DNA of 64,000 nt from Maylandia zebra (Eukaryota; Chordata; Actinopteri; Cichliformes; Cichlidae): the NCBI RefSeq assembly GCF_041146795.1, contig NC_135167.1:7584954-7648953 (forward strand), written 5' to 3'. Below the pieces are notes generated by a model. It saw only the letters and a program-made list of their open reading frames with translations, was not told the origin of the DNA and ran no database searches. Positions 1-14,133 of the stretch are shown here, piece by piece; within the stretch, counting starts at the first letter, position 1; each line of letters opens with the position of its first letter. Both the position numbers and the translations under genes were made by a program.

Positions 1-3000
1 AGACTGATGCACATTGTTAGGTAACTGCTACATGAAGTACCAAAGTTACATGTGAAATTAATGTATGTAAATACTTAATTCTTTGATAGCACAGCAGCTT
101 TTTGGTTAGTGTTAGCATTAGACAGTATTGGCCTGAACCTAAGGTTTGGTACTCTCTCAGTCAAGTTAAGACATGCAAGTTCTGTCAATCAGACCCTCTA
201 AATTGCTCCCAAATATGCATGTGTTTGTGTGTGTTTACACTCCTGACCTCTCTTGGATCATTTCGGTGAGTTCCACAATTCAGATAACAAGTAGCTGTCA
301 ACCTTTTCACCACTTCTTTAGAAATGGTTTTAAAATAGGAATCTACAGTTTGTTTGGGGAACTGAATTCCCAGTGGGGCATGCAAGTTTCTACACAAGAC
401 ACTTTTAAGTTGCATTATGAGAAATAAATGACATCCACCCCAAAACGGATCATGCCTGCCATGTGATCAAACAGGAGACAACTAAAAAAGAAACTGAAGA
501 GTAAAAAATTTAGAACAATAATATGAATGAGAAAGCCGTCAGAACCCTGTTTTCACCAATTACAGGAAGATTTTGGAAAATAAAGAAGTGAAGCTTCCAT
601 ATTCTGTCTCAAAGCACATCTTTCACAGTATTCCTACCAGTTTAATGATGCCCTATAGAATGTATTAATTTGCAGCTTTAAAAATGGCTTTCAAGGAAAC
701 GTGTGTGTTGAGATAAATATGTAAATTCCCATGAGGAGAGCCCAATTACAACTTTAACAGCGGTCATATTAGTTGTTATTGAACACATTATCAGTGAGGC
801 AGACATTGCTAGGTGCATCACAGACTTTGCCCCAGGGAATTGCATCAAAACAAACACGAGAAAGACAACCTGCAAATTCAGTGTGCCGCTTCACACATGG
901 CAATGCTTTTATTTAGTCGTCATCACCGCCTACAACATAAAAGCTGCTTGTTGAATTGCTCTTATAATTCTGTCACATCACACTGAGAATCAACTTTCAA
1001 AGCTTTTGTCTCAGCCAACTAAGACGCACATGAAGGCATCAATGGAAACCTTACCCACAGTTTATTTGACGACACCGGCTGTGAGCAGACTCCTTCAGGT
1101 GATCATTAAATTAATTTTAAGTCCATCAGAGAGAGCAGGTGTGTTTATACTAGGCAGGTATTCTCAGTAGGCATGCAAGCTCTCACCACACTGATTACAC
1201 TGAGCTAAATATGGCTTTGTGCTAACACAGACAGTACGCTGATCAAAGCCCTGATGTCACAGGGCACAGGCGGAGCCAATAGACTACAGGTCAGGTGTAT
1301 GCCGCAACTGCAGTGGCATAACTGCAAGTGTACTCTTTTTTTTTTAGCAATGCTGCAGTTTTGAGCATGTGCAGATACACAGGTTCTACTTATGGCAACA
1401 TGTTTGGGAATTCAGATCACTTAAATGTTGTGATGATTTTTATATATTAATGTAAATCCTGATATTGAACCAAAAAAGAATAGATAGTAAACACACTGTA
1501 ACTGATTTCATCTGGTGGAAAAGTAATCAGAAGTAATCAATGGCAACAATGGCTTGGTACATTAAAAGTCCTGCAGTCACATTTATAAATCAAGTGTGCA
1601 TTCATCAGAAAAATGGTTTATGACTTGATTTATCTGCTAAGTTTGGTTCAAAACAAGTCAATTGGTCCCAGGTTCTCACATATAAGAATATTTAGTTTTT
1701 CAATCGTTTTAAAAAAATTACAGAAAATTTGGGGGGGAGCTTTCACTGTTGAACAGATTTTACATTTTTACAAAATATAACTATTTAAGTCACAACATAT
1801 TCAAAAACAAAAATAATCATTAGCTGCAGCCCAATTCAGCTACAGGGTATTTTTATTTTCTAGGTACAGACACCATCTACCCCCACACCGTTCCATCTTT
1901 TTCCCCCTCCTTGTATGCTGGTCAGGTTTTTGTGTGGAAAACCTCAGTATCATCCAGATCCATCTACAGAAACTATGGACTGTATAAAAGTTGGAGGCAG
2001 CCACCGTGACCTCTTCTATTTTTTTCTCAGCACCTGAATTTGGTTATTAAACTACAAGAAACCAAACTTAGACAAGAAGGTGGCGTTCCTAGTTATTAGC
2101 TAATGCTAGTGAGCTAGGTTAGCAACCTGCATCAATAAACTGTACGATTGAAATGTATCTGCAATTTAGTGCTAACTGACTAAAAAACGAACAAAATAAT
2201 AGAATTTTCACAAAACATTCATTTTTCAGCCGCTTGAAGGACACATGAACCAGCTCTGATTGGACTGGCCCTAAAACTCAAGTCCACTTACAGAAGGATG
2301 ACAGGACTGTGCAACAACACTGAATTAGCTAATCTGCCAATTAGCTAGTCAGTCATACGATGGCAACCTGCTTGAGACGAGAATGACTGCATTCTGGTTA
2401 CGTTCCTATATAAACGCACATTTGCCAAGCGAATTTATGTTTTAAAACTTATGTAAGTCTATGTAGTACATGTGAATTTCCATGTCAGACTTCCAATTTT
2501 CACATATTCATCATTTATCACCATATTACAACCAACAGATTACATGTAATTGCCAATTTGATCCCATTCAATTGCAAATCAATAGCTGACTAAGACTTCG
2601 TCTTATTGCCACTTTACCTCCATCTAGATGCACCAAAATCACTTTGAAGACGGCGACTGAGCGTGAGCGGTCGCAGACCTGTTCCCTATTTTCGAATCAA
2701 GTACTTCAAAGGAAACAAGATCACAAGTTTACTGAATACGGTCAATAATTTTGGTCGTGCCTCATTCTTCAACTACCGTTTTCTCCAGTGCGACAGTAGC
2801 ACAAAGGAGACACGACACAGGACTGGTTTAGCAGCGACAGAACCTTCAGAATAAAACACATGTAACACCTTACAAATAAAGAAAACTGCTGCAATTTATC
2901 CTTCTACATGTTAACTGTGAGGTAGAAAAAAAGCAGCGGACCAACATTCAGAAAGAAGTGTTGTAGAGATATATCTCATGACTTCTGGTTAGAAGATGCT

Positions 3001-6000
3001 AGTTGGTTTGTATCCTGGCAGGCTTTATAATCTGTTAGCTAGTTTAAGTAAATCAAGTAAATTAGCAGAAGTTGAGGATCATCATAACCTTTTGACTATC
3101 TTGCACACCTTTGTTTCTCAAGTACGGCTCCCAAACATCACCTGCATACTGAAATCAGATTTCACTATGTAAACACAAGACCTCCTCCAGATGCCTTTAA
3201 ATCCGCTAGTAAATATTCAAGCTGTTCCTCATCCATCTAGGCAATCCAGTTTTTGTATGTTGTCTTCTGTTTGTTCTGTTTGTCTTCCCGTTGTGTTGGC
3301 ACAAAAAGGCTTATTTCTGTTCAATAAAGAAATTCCCAGAGTTATATTTATTATTAGGTTTTTAATAAAAGGCTATTCTAACCAATTCCCAAGGTGATTT
3401 AAATTATCTGACATCTGTGTCATTAAAAAGAGCTAATCTGATCAAACACAAGTAAATAACAGAGGGTTTAGCAGAATGCATGCAAATGGAGAAACTGCTA
3501 CGGTTATACTTGTTTACAGGATTATAAAATCCTGCTGGAGGTGTTGGTAACAGAGAGAGGGTTGTAAATAATTCATCATAAGCAAACATTAAGAAATCAA
3601 AGTTAGCATTTTGTCACAAAGCTGGTACTTTTCATGATGTCAAATTTTGATATCAACATAGGCACATTAACAATTAACATCAAAGCGTTCTCAATAATTT
3701 CCAGAAGAAAATAAACTCTGCTCCAGGGCACAAAGTTTGGACAAGCTGTGGAAATAGCTGCTGTTTTGGAACAATGAGTGCGGCTGCTGTTTGGCGTGCT
3801 GAGAGGATTCCAGCGATTCCAGCCTTAACAAAAACTAAGTCAAGGCTTTATTGTGAATATCAGTGGGGAATTCAGCAGTCGCCCTCCCAGGCATACCAAA
3901 ACTTATCCCTGAGACAGCACTACATGATGAACTAGTACCTGTAAGACTTCCTCTAATGCTTCCATTCTATAGCAAATACAGTGTAATTACAAGGCCCACA
4001 CTGTGCGTATCCTCCATCATCATTAAATTAGGGGGTTTGTAAAGATGAGAAATTGACGGGGTTCTGCTTGGAGCCAGCAGGATCCTCATGGAAATTTACA
4101 GTACTCAAAATGGGAGGCCAACTCCTCTTTCATTTGTCTCTCATAACGGAGCTAAACATATATCGCTAACTAGGACGTCCTAAGAAATAAACCTGAATTT
4201 TGCAGGGAAAGCTGCAGAGAGTAAAGTAATAAGCTTTTGTTTAGTGGAAAAGTTGCACAGTCCTCTCCTGATAGCTTGTGAGTTATGGAAAAAAAACGTG
4301 GAATGATGTGTACTGGTGAAAGAGCTCAGCTGCAGCTCGGTTTAATGTTGCGCTCACTTTCTGTCATGTTTGTTAATACCATCATCTGAAGATGGATATA
4401 ATACATGGTGTGAGACCATTTTTAAAAGACGACATATCCAGTAAGTGCCACTCTAACAAAATCACGATATTAACATTTCATTCTGGTTTGCAAATCTCAA
4501 GTTAGTGGTTTGAATTTCACGCTGATCTTCACATCTAAAACTTCAAAAGAAAGTAACATGTTTGTAAAATATTAAATGAGACTTATTATGCTTTCTCTTA
4601 AATTTATAGATGCCCATTAAAAATATGCCCAAAGTTTCAAATAATAAAGAAACTGTTTGTCAAAGTAATCTCTGCACCAAAAGCTCAGGCTTCATACTCC
4701 ACTCAACGTTTCAGATAGTTTTTTTCCCCACTCTTAAAGTTGTATGACAGCAAATATGTATGAGAGCAAATATCCTTACCAGTCATTTCAGTCAAAAAGC
4801 TCTGGATGTGTGCACAAAGCTAAACTGACCTGCTGTTCAAAGCTAGTTTAAAGGGAGAGAGGTCGCAATTGCTTACTTCATACAGTGGAAGAACTGAGGC
4901 CACACCAAGGCCCAATATTAGTGAAATAAGGATTATTTTAAATGGCAAAACATACAAAGCTTATCTAGGAGTGTCCTCAAAAAGACCAATATGGAAGATG
5001 AAAATGAACAGGTTCCCATTAAATTCACAAACAGTCGTGAAAATTTGGATGATTTTGAATTACTGCAACTGAAAACTTCTTTGACCAACACCTGACAGGA
5101 TAAGCAACTGCTCAAACACTGAGAAAACAGTTTAACATTATTCAAACACATTGACACATTACACAAGTACAAAGCACATTTGAAGTATAGAAGTGTTAAG
5201 TTAATGAACTAGGTGAGTTTGCAGGGCTGATTCGAAGTCTTTATAAAGCTATTCTGTACTCGCTGTCAAAGTACTAATAATTAAGGCACTGCAATCTCAC
5301 ATCTCTACAATATATCTGCTTCATATTTATCAACTTGGAAATTTCCTTTTGCAACATAAAAGTTCATATCAACTAGGTGAAGTGTTACTGCAAATGTGAC
5401 ACACCCACTGTGTAAGAGGTTTCAAGAAGGAAGTGGCAACAGGTCCATTTCCTTCTTTCTGTCTTGGTCAAAGAATATAATATGGGGATGATGGATACTT
5501 GGCCTACATTCATTGGCGCCGACTCATTTTTACAGGACAATTGCACAGTCAAAGGCATGCATGGAGCGATACAAAATAGATGAGTGGGCTGCTTGATAGA
5601 TAACAGAGCCAGTTCTACCAAGTCAACAATGACAGCAGGAAATCTCTGTAAACAAGTCAGATTACCAGGGTCATGAGGGAGTGACAACAAATGTGAGCAG
5701 TGTCACCTGTTCTCACTTTTACTCTTGCCATTACTAGGGCTTATTTAAAGATGAAACACTAGTGTGGAATCCAAGGATCCAACATTATTATAGACTGGGT
5801 GATAGCGTGAGTATTAAGAAAGCGTAGAATCACTTGTCAGATTAGTGTTGATGTTGAGACCAGAGATAATCCTCAAAGACACTGGAAAAATGTAAAACAT
5901 TTAGCACCCGACTCTTTTTAAGAGAATAAGAAGATTCTCTTTAAACAAGCCACTGATCGGCTTCACTGCTTGTACCCAGGCAAGTGGGATAAACTCAAAT

Positions 6001-7034
6001 TAACCAGGAAGTGAAGAAGATGAGGCTTGTGTTGTGACTTCAGAGCGAAGCTATGGGTGTGTTACAACATGGGAACCCAGAAAGCAGCCATGCCTTGGTG
6101 CCTCGCCCTTTGAACATGTTCAAATGGGTGAGGTCAAGCGGGTGTAAGTGAATTAGTAGGCCACTGCTTTTGCTTACATGTGTGCAGACCTTCCCAACAA
6201 ACCAGGAAGTAAAATCAGCTCTTGGAAGTAGGCTTCCTTAATGAGGAAAAAAATAACCCGGAAAGATTTTAAGTATCTGCCCAACCCAACAATGACTTTA
6301 ATTTGTTTTTGTGCTTGTGGGGGGTTATTAGAGGCAGAGTCAGTATAATTATTGACAGTTACCAGGGTTTCGGCTTCATACAAAAAACAAAAGAAAAATA
6401 GTGCCAAAGATCCGACAAATTTTTTTTTAATGAAACCAGTTGATTTATTTTTGGTTATAGATCATTTTATTAATTTAATAATTAACATAATTTAATATAA
6501 ATTTTGATCATTTAATTTAATAAACAGCCAAAATAGGTGTAATCACTTCAAAAGACCAACTTTGAGCCGATAAAAAACTCTGATAACAACTGGGTAATCT
6601 GAGTGTTCCTCATTAAATCCTTAAGAGTGGTAAAGGTCAATCATTTGAAAATAAGTAATCATACAAATCAATTTTATTTCTCTCAGAATGACATATATAT
6701 ATGTAAATATAGCTAATTATTAAATTAAATTCCAGGCCTTTTTTTGAGAACCAACTATGACATCACTGTTGAGGATGTATCCATTTCAGATTCTTTTTAC
6801 ATTTGCACATAGATACACCTTACCAGAGCTACCTTAATTTTCATGGCACACATTCATCCAGGTGCTTACGACTGGCCTCCTATCAGCTCGAAGCAATCAG
6901 GTTGTTCTCCTCTATGGTACTTTGAACCAGAGAATGGTTACTCACACTCACCTTCCTTTTTTACGACAGTGCTGAGATTATTGTAAACAATGGAGAATAT
7001 GCTATGCTAAACAAACTATGTAATGACATCATTC

Positions 7035-7056
7035 CCACACACACACACAGATAGAC

Positions 7057-7132
<76 letters not shown>
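7035..7132. repeat. CA then GATA microsatellite
   Basis: A short CA run (about 7035-7049) passes into about 20 copies of the tetranucleotide GATA (7050-7132) with one GACA interruption near its start. It is a simple tandem repeat. It directly precedes a retroposon-like fragment that itself begins with short TATC units, so the microsatellite may have grown from the element's tail or target. Confidence 0.97.
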
Positions 7133-7183
7133 TCGTTTTCTTATTGCCACATATCAAATAACCATTTAAATTTAATAACTACT

Positions 7184-7530
7184 TTCAATCTATCTATCTT
7201 ATTGCACTTATCCAGTTCAGGGTTGCAGTGGGATATGCTACTTAGCCAAGCTGCAAAAAGGGCAAGAGCCAGGGTACACCTTGGACAGGTTGCCATTATG
7301 TCACTGTACTAAAATAGAGATACAGACAACCATTTTTACTCACATTCACACCTTTTGGCAGTTTAGAATCACCAATTGAACTAACATCACTACCAGGTTT
7401 TTGGACTGTCGGAAGAAGCCAGAGTACCCAAAGAGAACCCATGAGGAGAAGATGGTCACTAGATGGTGGATACAAACTCAGAACCTTCTTCTATGAGGCA
7501 ACAGTGCTTACCACCATGCTGTGTGGCATT
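7184..7530 (+). mobile_element. Degenerate teleost retroposon fragment (LINE 3'-end type)
   Basis: This is a decayed copy of a very common teleost dispersed repeat. Its recognisable blocks, in order, are a TATCTATC-type start, a 'ggttgcagtggg' block, 'gggtacaccttggacagg', 'cacattcacacc', 'tttagaatcaccaatt', a 'ggactg.cggaagaagccagagtacc' block and the end 'caacagtgcttaccaccatgctg'. The same blocks recur at 39109-39256, 46871-46961, 47273-47398 (opposite strand) and 58529-58588. I think it is the 3' end of an L2/CR1-like LINE or a SINE using that tail. The family name is not certain. Confidence 0.7.
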
Positions 7531-8390
7531 AGTGTGGCACATTGGTGGATGTTTATTTTAAACATTGCACGTATATTCAAGTAATCTCTATGTGCCAATA
7601 AAAAGCTTTAAATGCCTGATTTCTGACAGTTTTTCTACCCTTAAAACTGTATCATGTCAACAAGAAGGGATCTTTTTAAAATATTCATCTCAGATGCAAG
7701 AGATGAGAGATATATCTTAATTTTTAAATGACTCAAGCAGGTAGCAGACCCACCCACCTGCTTTTAGACTTTCTGTTTGCTTTTAGACTTCTTCTACAAT
7801 TCTTCTACAAAAAACTTGTAGAAGAAGGGAAAACAGCTTCTTTTCTGGCAACGCAGGAACCAAAGAGCTACACTGAGGCCAAGTATGAGATAAATAATGA
7901 TTACTTTGAACTCTGAATCATGCAAAGTTACTCTTTGACTATTTTATGACTTGATCTATTTAAACTACATACACCTGAAGACTTTTTTAACCAAGCCCAA
8001 ACACCAGGAACATTTGATTTAAAATTCTCTTGGTGGGGGTTATACACTGCACAAAGCACAAAACAGCCTGAAATCATGGTAAAAGAAGGTCAGCGAGCTG
8101 GGTGGTGGAAATGAGGGGCCTAGTATAAGATAAGGGTTAGTTGAAATCATGCAAAGCTACTTTAGTAGAATTAACATATAAAGAATAATAGGGCTCCTTA
8201 AATAATACAATCCTAAATACTATTATCTAATGAGCACAACATTTAATGCTAGTATGAGAGCTTTCGGAGTGGTGATATAAGCGTACTTGCATAAGTCACA
8301 AGCATTTCTTCTTTACCTCCTAAACTTTAGCTTCTTTTGAACAGTATCATTTTACACGTCTATGTTGGTCTTCGTCGTTTTAAAGCTAGC

Positions 8391-9160
8391 AGAAACGTGA
8401 GAAGCTCTAGCTTTTGGCCCCACAGGCTCTAAGTGAAGATGTCATGGCTACCAAGCAACATGTTAATAAACCCACCCAGCAGCCATTTAACAACTTCTTT
8501 CACTGTAAAACAACCCCGATACGTACAAAGCCACGCCGGGCTCCATTCATAGTACAGCTGATAACGGGTTTACATAAAGGAGTCCTCTTACCTTCAGCAC
8601 TTGAAGCTCAGCGTGAAGAAGATGAAAAGGAATGTTCTGAACACATAATAATCCTCCTGTTGGTGAACTCGCAGTATTTGGATGTTCAAAAAAGGAGTGA
8701 AAAGTTGCGCAGCGATCAGGTTTTCAAACCAAAAGTGTTCTCTTCAAGGAACAAGACTGACTTTCTCAGAGTTGTTAGTGTTTCCCAGGACAACTCAATG
8801 GGGAGGAGTCAGCACGAGGACTATTAAAAGCTCAGTGGTTTGTTTTTCATGGAGTAGACTTTCAGACAAGAGGAAGTCAGTGTAAACTCGTGAGGGGGGG
8901 CTTGAGTAACTTTAGTGATTTCCCAAAAATTACTTCGAGAGGGAACTAATATTGTGAAACGGTCACTGTCCGGGTTTGTGAAAAAGTATCGTGGTCGGTC
9001 CCCAGAGTCGAAATGAAAAAGCGGAGGAAGCTGGAAAGATCAGATTAACATCCCGTCTGTGCTTTTCACAATAAAGGAACACGAACCCTGCACGCTACTA
9101 GGACCAAGGTGTCATGGACCGCATACCACCGAACTAATAACTAGATCACTGAATGAAAAC
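8391..9160 (-). promoter_or_regulatory. CpG-richer block with a strong minus-strand splice donor: possible promoter and first exon
   Basis: CpG dinucleotides are visibly denser here than in the surrounding AT-rich sequence (for example around 8520-8545, 8880-9010 and 9050-9080). On the minus strand a near-consensus donor, AAG|GTAAGAGG, lies at 8592/8591. Upstream of it is a stretch with only a very short ATG-initiated frame that ends after 12 codons. This would fit an untranslated first exon (roughly 8900 to 8592) of a gene or lncRNA running left out of the window. The plus-strand 137-codon frame at 8414-8827 does not resemble a known protein. This is an inference and no transcript evidence is available. 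Confidence 0.25.
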
Positions 9161-9239
9161 ACATTCAAAGTTACTTCGGAAAACTTGAAAATGAAAACTA
9201 CGTGAAAGTCTGTGTCATAAATGAGAAAGGAATATATGA

Positions 9240-9470
9240 GAAGGACTTTTCATTTTTATTTTGAGAATAAAGTTGAAATTGTGATAGCTATGAAAATAAA
9301 ACATATGGGTGGAGCTGAAATATTGCTTTGAGAATAAAGTCAAAATCTCGGAATAAATGTGAAAAGTTACATCCAGAAGAAACAGTAGTTTTTTTTTTCT
9401 TTCAAAATTAAAGCTGAAATCACAAGACTAAAACTCAAATATTAAGATAATCAAGGAAATGTTACCGGTG
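9240..9470. repeat. Degenerate tandem repeat of GAGAATAAAGT-type units
   Basis: Variants of a unit reading roughly GAGAATAAAGTYRAAAT recur at about 9261 and 9331. Weaker relatives (GAAAATAAAA, GGAATAAATG, AATTAAAGCTGAAAT) lie between and after them. Imperfect arrays of this A-rich motif are widespread in teleost genomes. I see it here only as an old, eroded array. Confidence 0.5.
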
Positions 9471-12400
9471 TTAAGTCAAATTAGGGGCAGCTAGTGCACA
9501 GCTCCCCAGAAAAATGCCTTGTGCTTAAAAATCATTTAATCATTTGGATAGATCCAAAAAAAAGTACTTTAAACTATCAAGACATTTACATTACTGTATA
9601 GTAACAGAACAGGAATAGTAATGCGTTTAGTAACAGTAATGCATGCAAATGATTTGAAGGATGACTGCATCCAGTGGTTTCCAGTGTGTTTGACACCGCC
9701 TGCTCTGGGAGACATCGTCTTAAATACAAACACACAAACGATAATGGTTTGGCATCACTTTGCCATGTATCTGAATGAATTTTTAAACTTAGAAACTGAA
9801 ATTTGTTTGTATGGCCCAATGCAATAGTCTGTATTGCATTTTTCTAATGGAATGGTTGGGAGTACTACAACATTTATTGGTCCTATGATGGGTCAGATTA
9901 TTTGGGAATGATGTCACTTACATGGCAATTATTGGAACTTGCAACATAATTGTATATTTATTTTTATTTTTCAGTACAACTGTCATGCATTTCCCAACAC
10001 TCAACACTGACAGCAGATCATAATCAGAATTTAAAAAAAAAAAAAAAAATAGTGCTTGAAACTGCACATCCACAACATACACACACAAAGCACTTTGCTC
10101 TGTGTAACACCAGGGAAACACTTATTCAAAGTTTCTATTTTCGATTTTCATTCAGTAAAAAGAAATAAAATAACTTTATAGTTCACAAATTGTCATTAGT
10201 AGAAACTAGAAGAAAGGGGGGTAACTTTGATTTTGTTTTATACAGTAAAATTCATCAGCATATTGAAAATTTAACTACCCAAAACATAATCACACAAATC
10301 CAGATGATTTAACTATAAATGTAATCTTGTAGTTACTAATTTATTTGTAGTCAAATACGCTGAAACCATAGCAAACCCCATCTTCCACCATATAAACTTT
10401 TATTTTGAAGGGAGCGCCTCAAGCCACTAACCTTAACCACTAACTGCTGCTCAGCTGACAGACAGTGATCCTACACTGCTTTCTGTAATAAGGCTAAAGA
10501 AGAAATTAAGTGAAGGTTGCTGCACATTTTGCTTAATTTAAGTTGTAGCTTCTCTGAACTACAGTGACCTTTATATGCTGGGCGGACTCTACTTTTCTAT
10601 TATTACTTTGCTGAAGTCACAGAACTGCTCTGCACAGGGCTGCTATAAATCACGTCTTGTAGCAACATTAGTTGTAAGTAACGCTACACAGAGATTAAAA
10701 TGCATTACACAAAGACACTGAATTCATTTGATCCATGCTGGTTGCATGCCATACAGTACGGTAAAGGTCACTGATTCCAAACACATTAAGCTTCCTTTCT
10801 TGCTTTCCCCTTTTTCAGTTTGGTAATGTATCAAAAAGTGATCTATGATTTAGACTATCTATGATCTATGATTTGGACTCAGTGATGAGAGGTGAAAAGT
10901 ACAATCTCCTGACATTACATTGTGAATCACAGGCGCTTTCATTTTTCAGCAGTGCAAACATTAGGTAGATGCTTATAATGTAGAACAGCGAGTTTCAGTG
11001 TTGTCTCATCATGACTGCAAATCCCTTCCAGGCAGAGGGGCGAAAAAAAAACTCCTGTGGTTTCAGCTGCCCTCTGCAGGCACAGGAGGTTTTCTGCAAG
11101 GATCTCTGTTCCCAACACATTATATACAATATACTGGTAAAGGAATGCTGTTTGAAACTTTTATAACACCCCCCTCCAAAATGCTGGAAACGCAAACATA
11201 AGTAGTTTCCAAACCCATGAAATACATTAGTCTCTTTCTGTGTTAAATGTCAACAGAAAGAAAGAAAAAAAAAGAGCACAAAAAACAAGACCTTGTGTGC
11301 TCGGTTTACTCAGTCTTGTAAAGAATGCAGTGTTTAGAATAACCTTACCTTTCTTATACATACTGATACAAAGCAGGGCAGCACTGAAAAGGAGCTTTCA
11401 TTCCCTCTGGCTTAAGCCGGCCAGATTTATAAATAAATAAATGTATGTTGTTTGTGACTTCTATTATTTGCCTTCGGGCATCAACAAAATGAATTAGAGC
11501 TTGCAAATACCATCACATATCCTCAATCAAAAAAAGGATAATGCATGCTTATGTGTTTAAAATCAAGCCAGAGTTATTTCTGGATCTTTAGAATGACATG
11601 AACTGAGCTAATGAAAAAAAATTACTGTTTTTCAGCTGAGCCTTGCTGGCATGTGAGGCCACACTTCCGGATGGAATCACTTTTAATAATGTCACAGTGT
11701 CCCTGGGGCAGGAAAAAAGAAATCTTGATAAGAGAAAATCTTTTAAAAAGAAAATCTACTGTGTAACTTCATGAACCAACTAAGAGTCTAGATAGATGAC
11801 TGGCTGCCTGTATGGACAGACTGACCCGTCAGAATGAAAAAAATATTTCTGAGTATCAGTTCCCAGCTCAGAATTTGAGTTTGAGGCTGTTTCTCTCCAT
11901 CCACAGATTATCTGCTGTTATGGATCACAGCTGTGACAAAAGCATTACTGATAAATCAGACCACTCTGCTGCCTTGTGCAAGTAAATGTCTCTTGCCAGA
12001 AAGAGAAAATCACAATAAATACCCCATAATCTCCAATGGTGTGTCTTTGGCTGCAGCAGAACCGGATGGATAGATGGGTGTAAAATAAATAAAACATTTT
12101 TAGACTAAATTTCTGCACAATTCTGGGAATCGTGGGTTATTGTGCTTCCATTTTTGTCGTTTCACAAAAATGAAAATACTGATCACGCTGAAAAAGATGA
12201 AAGCTTTAATGTCATAAACATGCATATAAAAACACTAGAAACTAGAAAATGTTTAAATATTTAATGCTGAACCTGAAATAAAAGCTATCAAGATTTTACC
12301 TGAAACTCATACAAAGACATAAAACTTACTACCATCTTTAAAGCTCACCTTTCTGCACAGACGCTGGTATCTGGCACCTAATCAAACACATGCGTACGGT

Positions 12401-14043
12401 GTCATCAACACAACAGGCGTACTCTTTCCATCACTGTATGTGAAATTGAACCGCATAAAAGTTGTTTTGGAGGCCCAGCAGGGATCCAGGCCTCCCAGCC
12501 ATCACAAGCATCTGGGCTCGGAGCTACGCCTCTCTCCTGCACCTGTAACCAGCCGAGGGTTAGATAAATGGCAGGTGGTATTGAAAAGGGTCCCCATTCA
12601 CAGCCATACCGAGCTGCACTTAGACACATTATTGCAGCCTGGAGGAGGAGTGGAGGGATGTGGGGAGAATGATGAAGCAGGCGCGGTCTACAGAGTGCCA
12701 GAACATGAGTGAGACGGGGTAACAAGCATGACACAAAGAAGTACATAGCTGCCTTTGTGTGGTGATAAAAGAAGGTTTTGTAAGTTGGAGGATTTGGATG
12801 GAAGAGATAGAGCTGGAAAAAAAAGCCCCATCCTGAGTAAACACTTGGACAGAGAGACAAAAACGCACTAGTTGCAAGAGGAGGGAGGAGGTGGCAAAGA
12901 GAGGAGTGAGAGGCATATCATTTGGCTGAAGTGCCTTCAGAATAAACTGCCTCACAGCTCAGTGGAAGGACCCTCTCACTCAGCACCAGTGTCCACAAGT
13001 CTTTTAACTCTGACCTTTGTTGTTTACATACAGTTAAAGCTACACTGGGAAATGTTTGCAGTCCAAACAGCCACAGTGGGGGAGATGTTTGAAAGTGTTT
13101 TTAATACTCAAGGTCAATTTAGCAGCTCTTTTGTTTGTGGTTTTTAAATTTATAAACACATAACGCTCCAGGGATCTTGCTTGAGGTTCAGTTTTTAGTT
13201 TTAACCTTGTTTAACAAAGCAGTCATAGCTGCCAATTTACAAAAACTGACTCCACAGGACACTCGTGCATACAGCTCATCTAAGCCACTTGAGGCTACCT
13301 TAAAAAGTCATTCAGTCCACACAGACCCCAGTGTTAGAAAGCTCACCTTCAAGACCCAGCTGCACAGACCTAGATTTCAGATGATGACCCCCCCTGGAAA
13401 CCCCAAATCTGTATAACCTCCAGCATCTGATAAATAAATAATGAATATATATAAACCACCGGTTCCCAAGGGTCTCCAACCAGTCTCTAGACCTTTGTGT
13501 CTGGGACTTTACAGTAGAAATAAAACATGCTTATACTACAAAACGGTATTCTCCATAGCTATACAATAGGGAATTTATTTGCTGAGGCATCTATTTAGTT
13601 AATAAAAGGTTTAAAGTAAGGAATGTGGCCACTCCAAGTGACTAGACTGCTAAGTCTTTTTCAAAAATGACCTGAGCTTATTTGAGGCACTGAATTGGAC
13701 TGCCTGTGTTTGCAGTGTTGATGGCGATTTCAAACATATTAAATGCAACTGCCTGACAAATAGCATGGCAAGTTGTGTGGTTAATTATAATTAACTGCCT
13801 CGACAGCCAGCCAAAGAGGTCTGTGTTCCAGGTTGGACAAATGAAATTGTAATATTTTACTGTTACGTTACTTACAATTAATTAGAAGGTGTCTGAAGGT
13901 GCAGTGTGCTAAGAAAGCTTGCAAGCCACAACTAAAACCGCATCGCAGCCAGATATGGTTACCTTTAGGTAAAAAACTAAACAAAACAGGAAATTACAAG
14001 CCAACAGAGGCCATTTTTACACACCCTTAGTGTCATTATCACA

Positions 14044-14057
14044 ATGCCATCTAGTGG
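14044..14057 (-). promoter_or_regulatory. Candidate CTCF binding motif
   Basis: On the minus strand the sequence reads CCACTAGATGGCAT, which matches the CTCF core CCASYAGRKGGCRS at 13 of 14 positions. A single motif hit does not prove occupancy. Confidence 0.4.
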
Positions 14058-14095
14058 CTTTGATAATTATTAGAAAGGTGAAAGTTAGTAAACTC

Positions 14096-14096
14096 A

Positions 14097-14132
<36 letters not shown>
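14096..14132. repeat. ATT trinucleotide microsatellite
   Basis: About 12 uninterrupted copies of ATT/TTA form a simple repeat in otherwise non-coding sequence. Confidence 0.95.

Positions 14133-14133
<1 letters not shown>

Larger units (their letters stand above)
1..8390. other. Non-coding AT-rich region
   Basis: No open reading frame here resembles a known protein and none is joined to a neighbour by convincing splice sites. The sequence is AT-rich with scattered homopolymer runs. The only structured content I could identify is the CA/GATA microsatellite at 7035-7132, the retroposon fragment that follows it, and a small hairpin at 7800-7826. It may be intergenic, or an intron of a minus-strand transcript that starts near 8900. 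Confidence 0.6.

Noticed and set aside
7050..7132. Regular repeat array considered as CRISPR-like
   Set aside because: Four-base units with no spacers, in a vertebrate genome. It is a GATA microsatellite.
8414..8827. 137-codon plus-strand open frame
   Set aside because: It starts without ATG, has no recognisable domain and is not linked to other exons. It overlaps a second frame on the same strand and is better explained by local composition.
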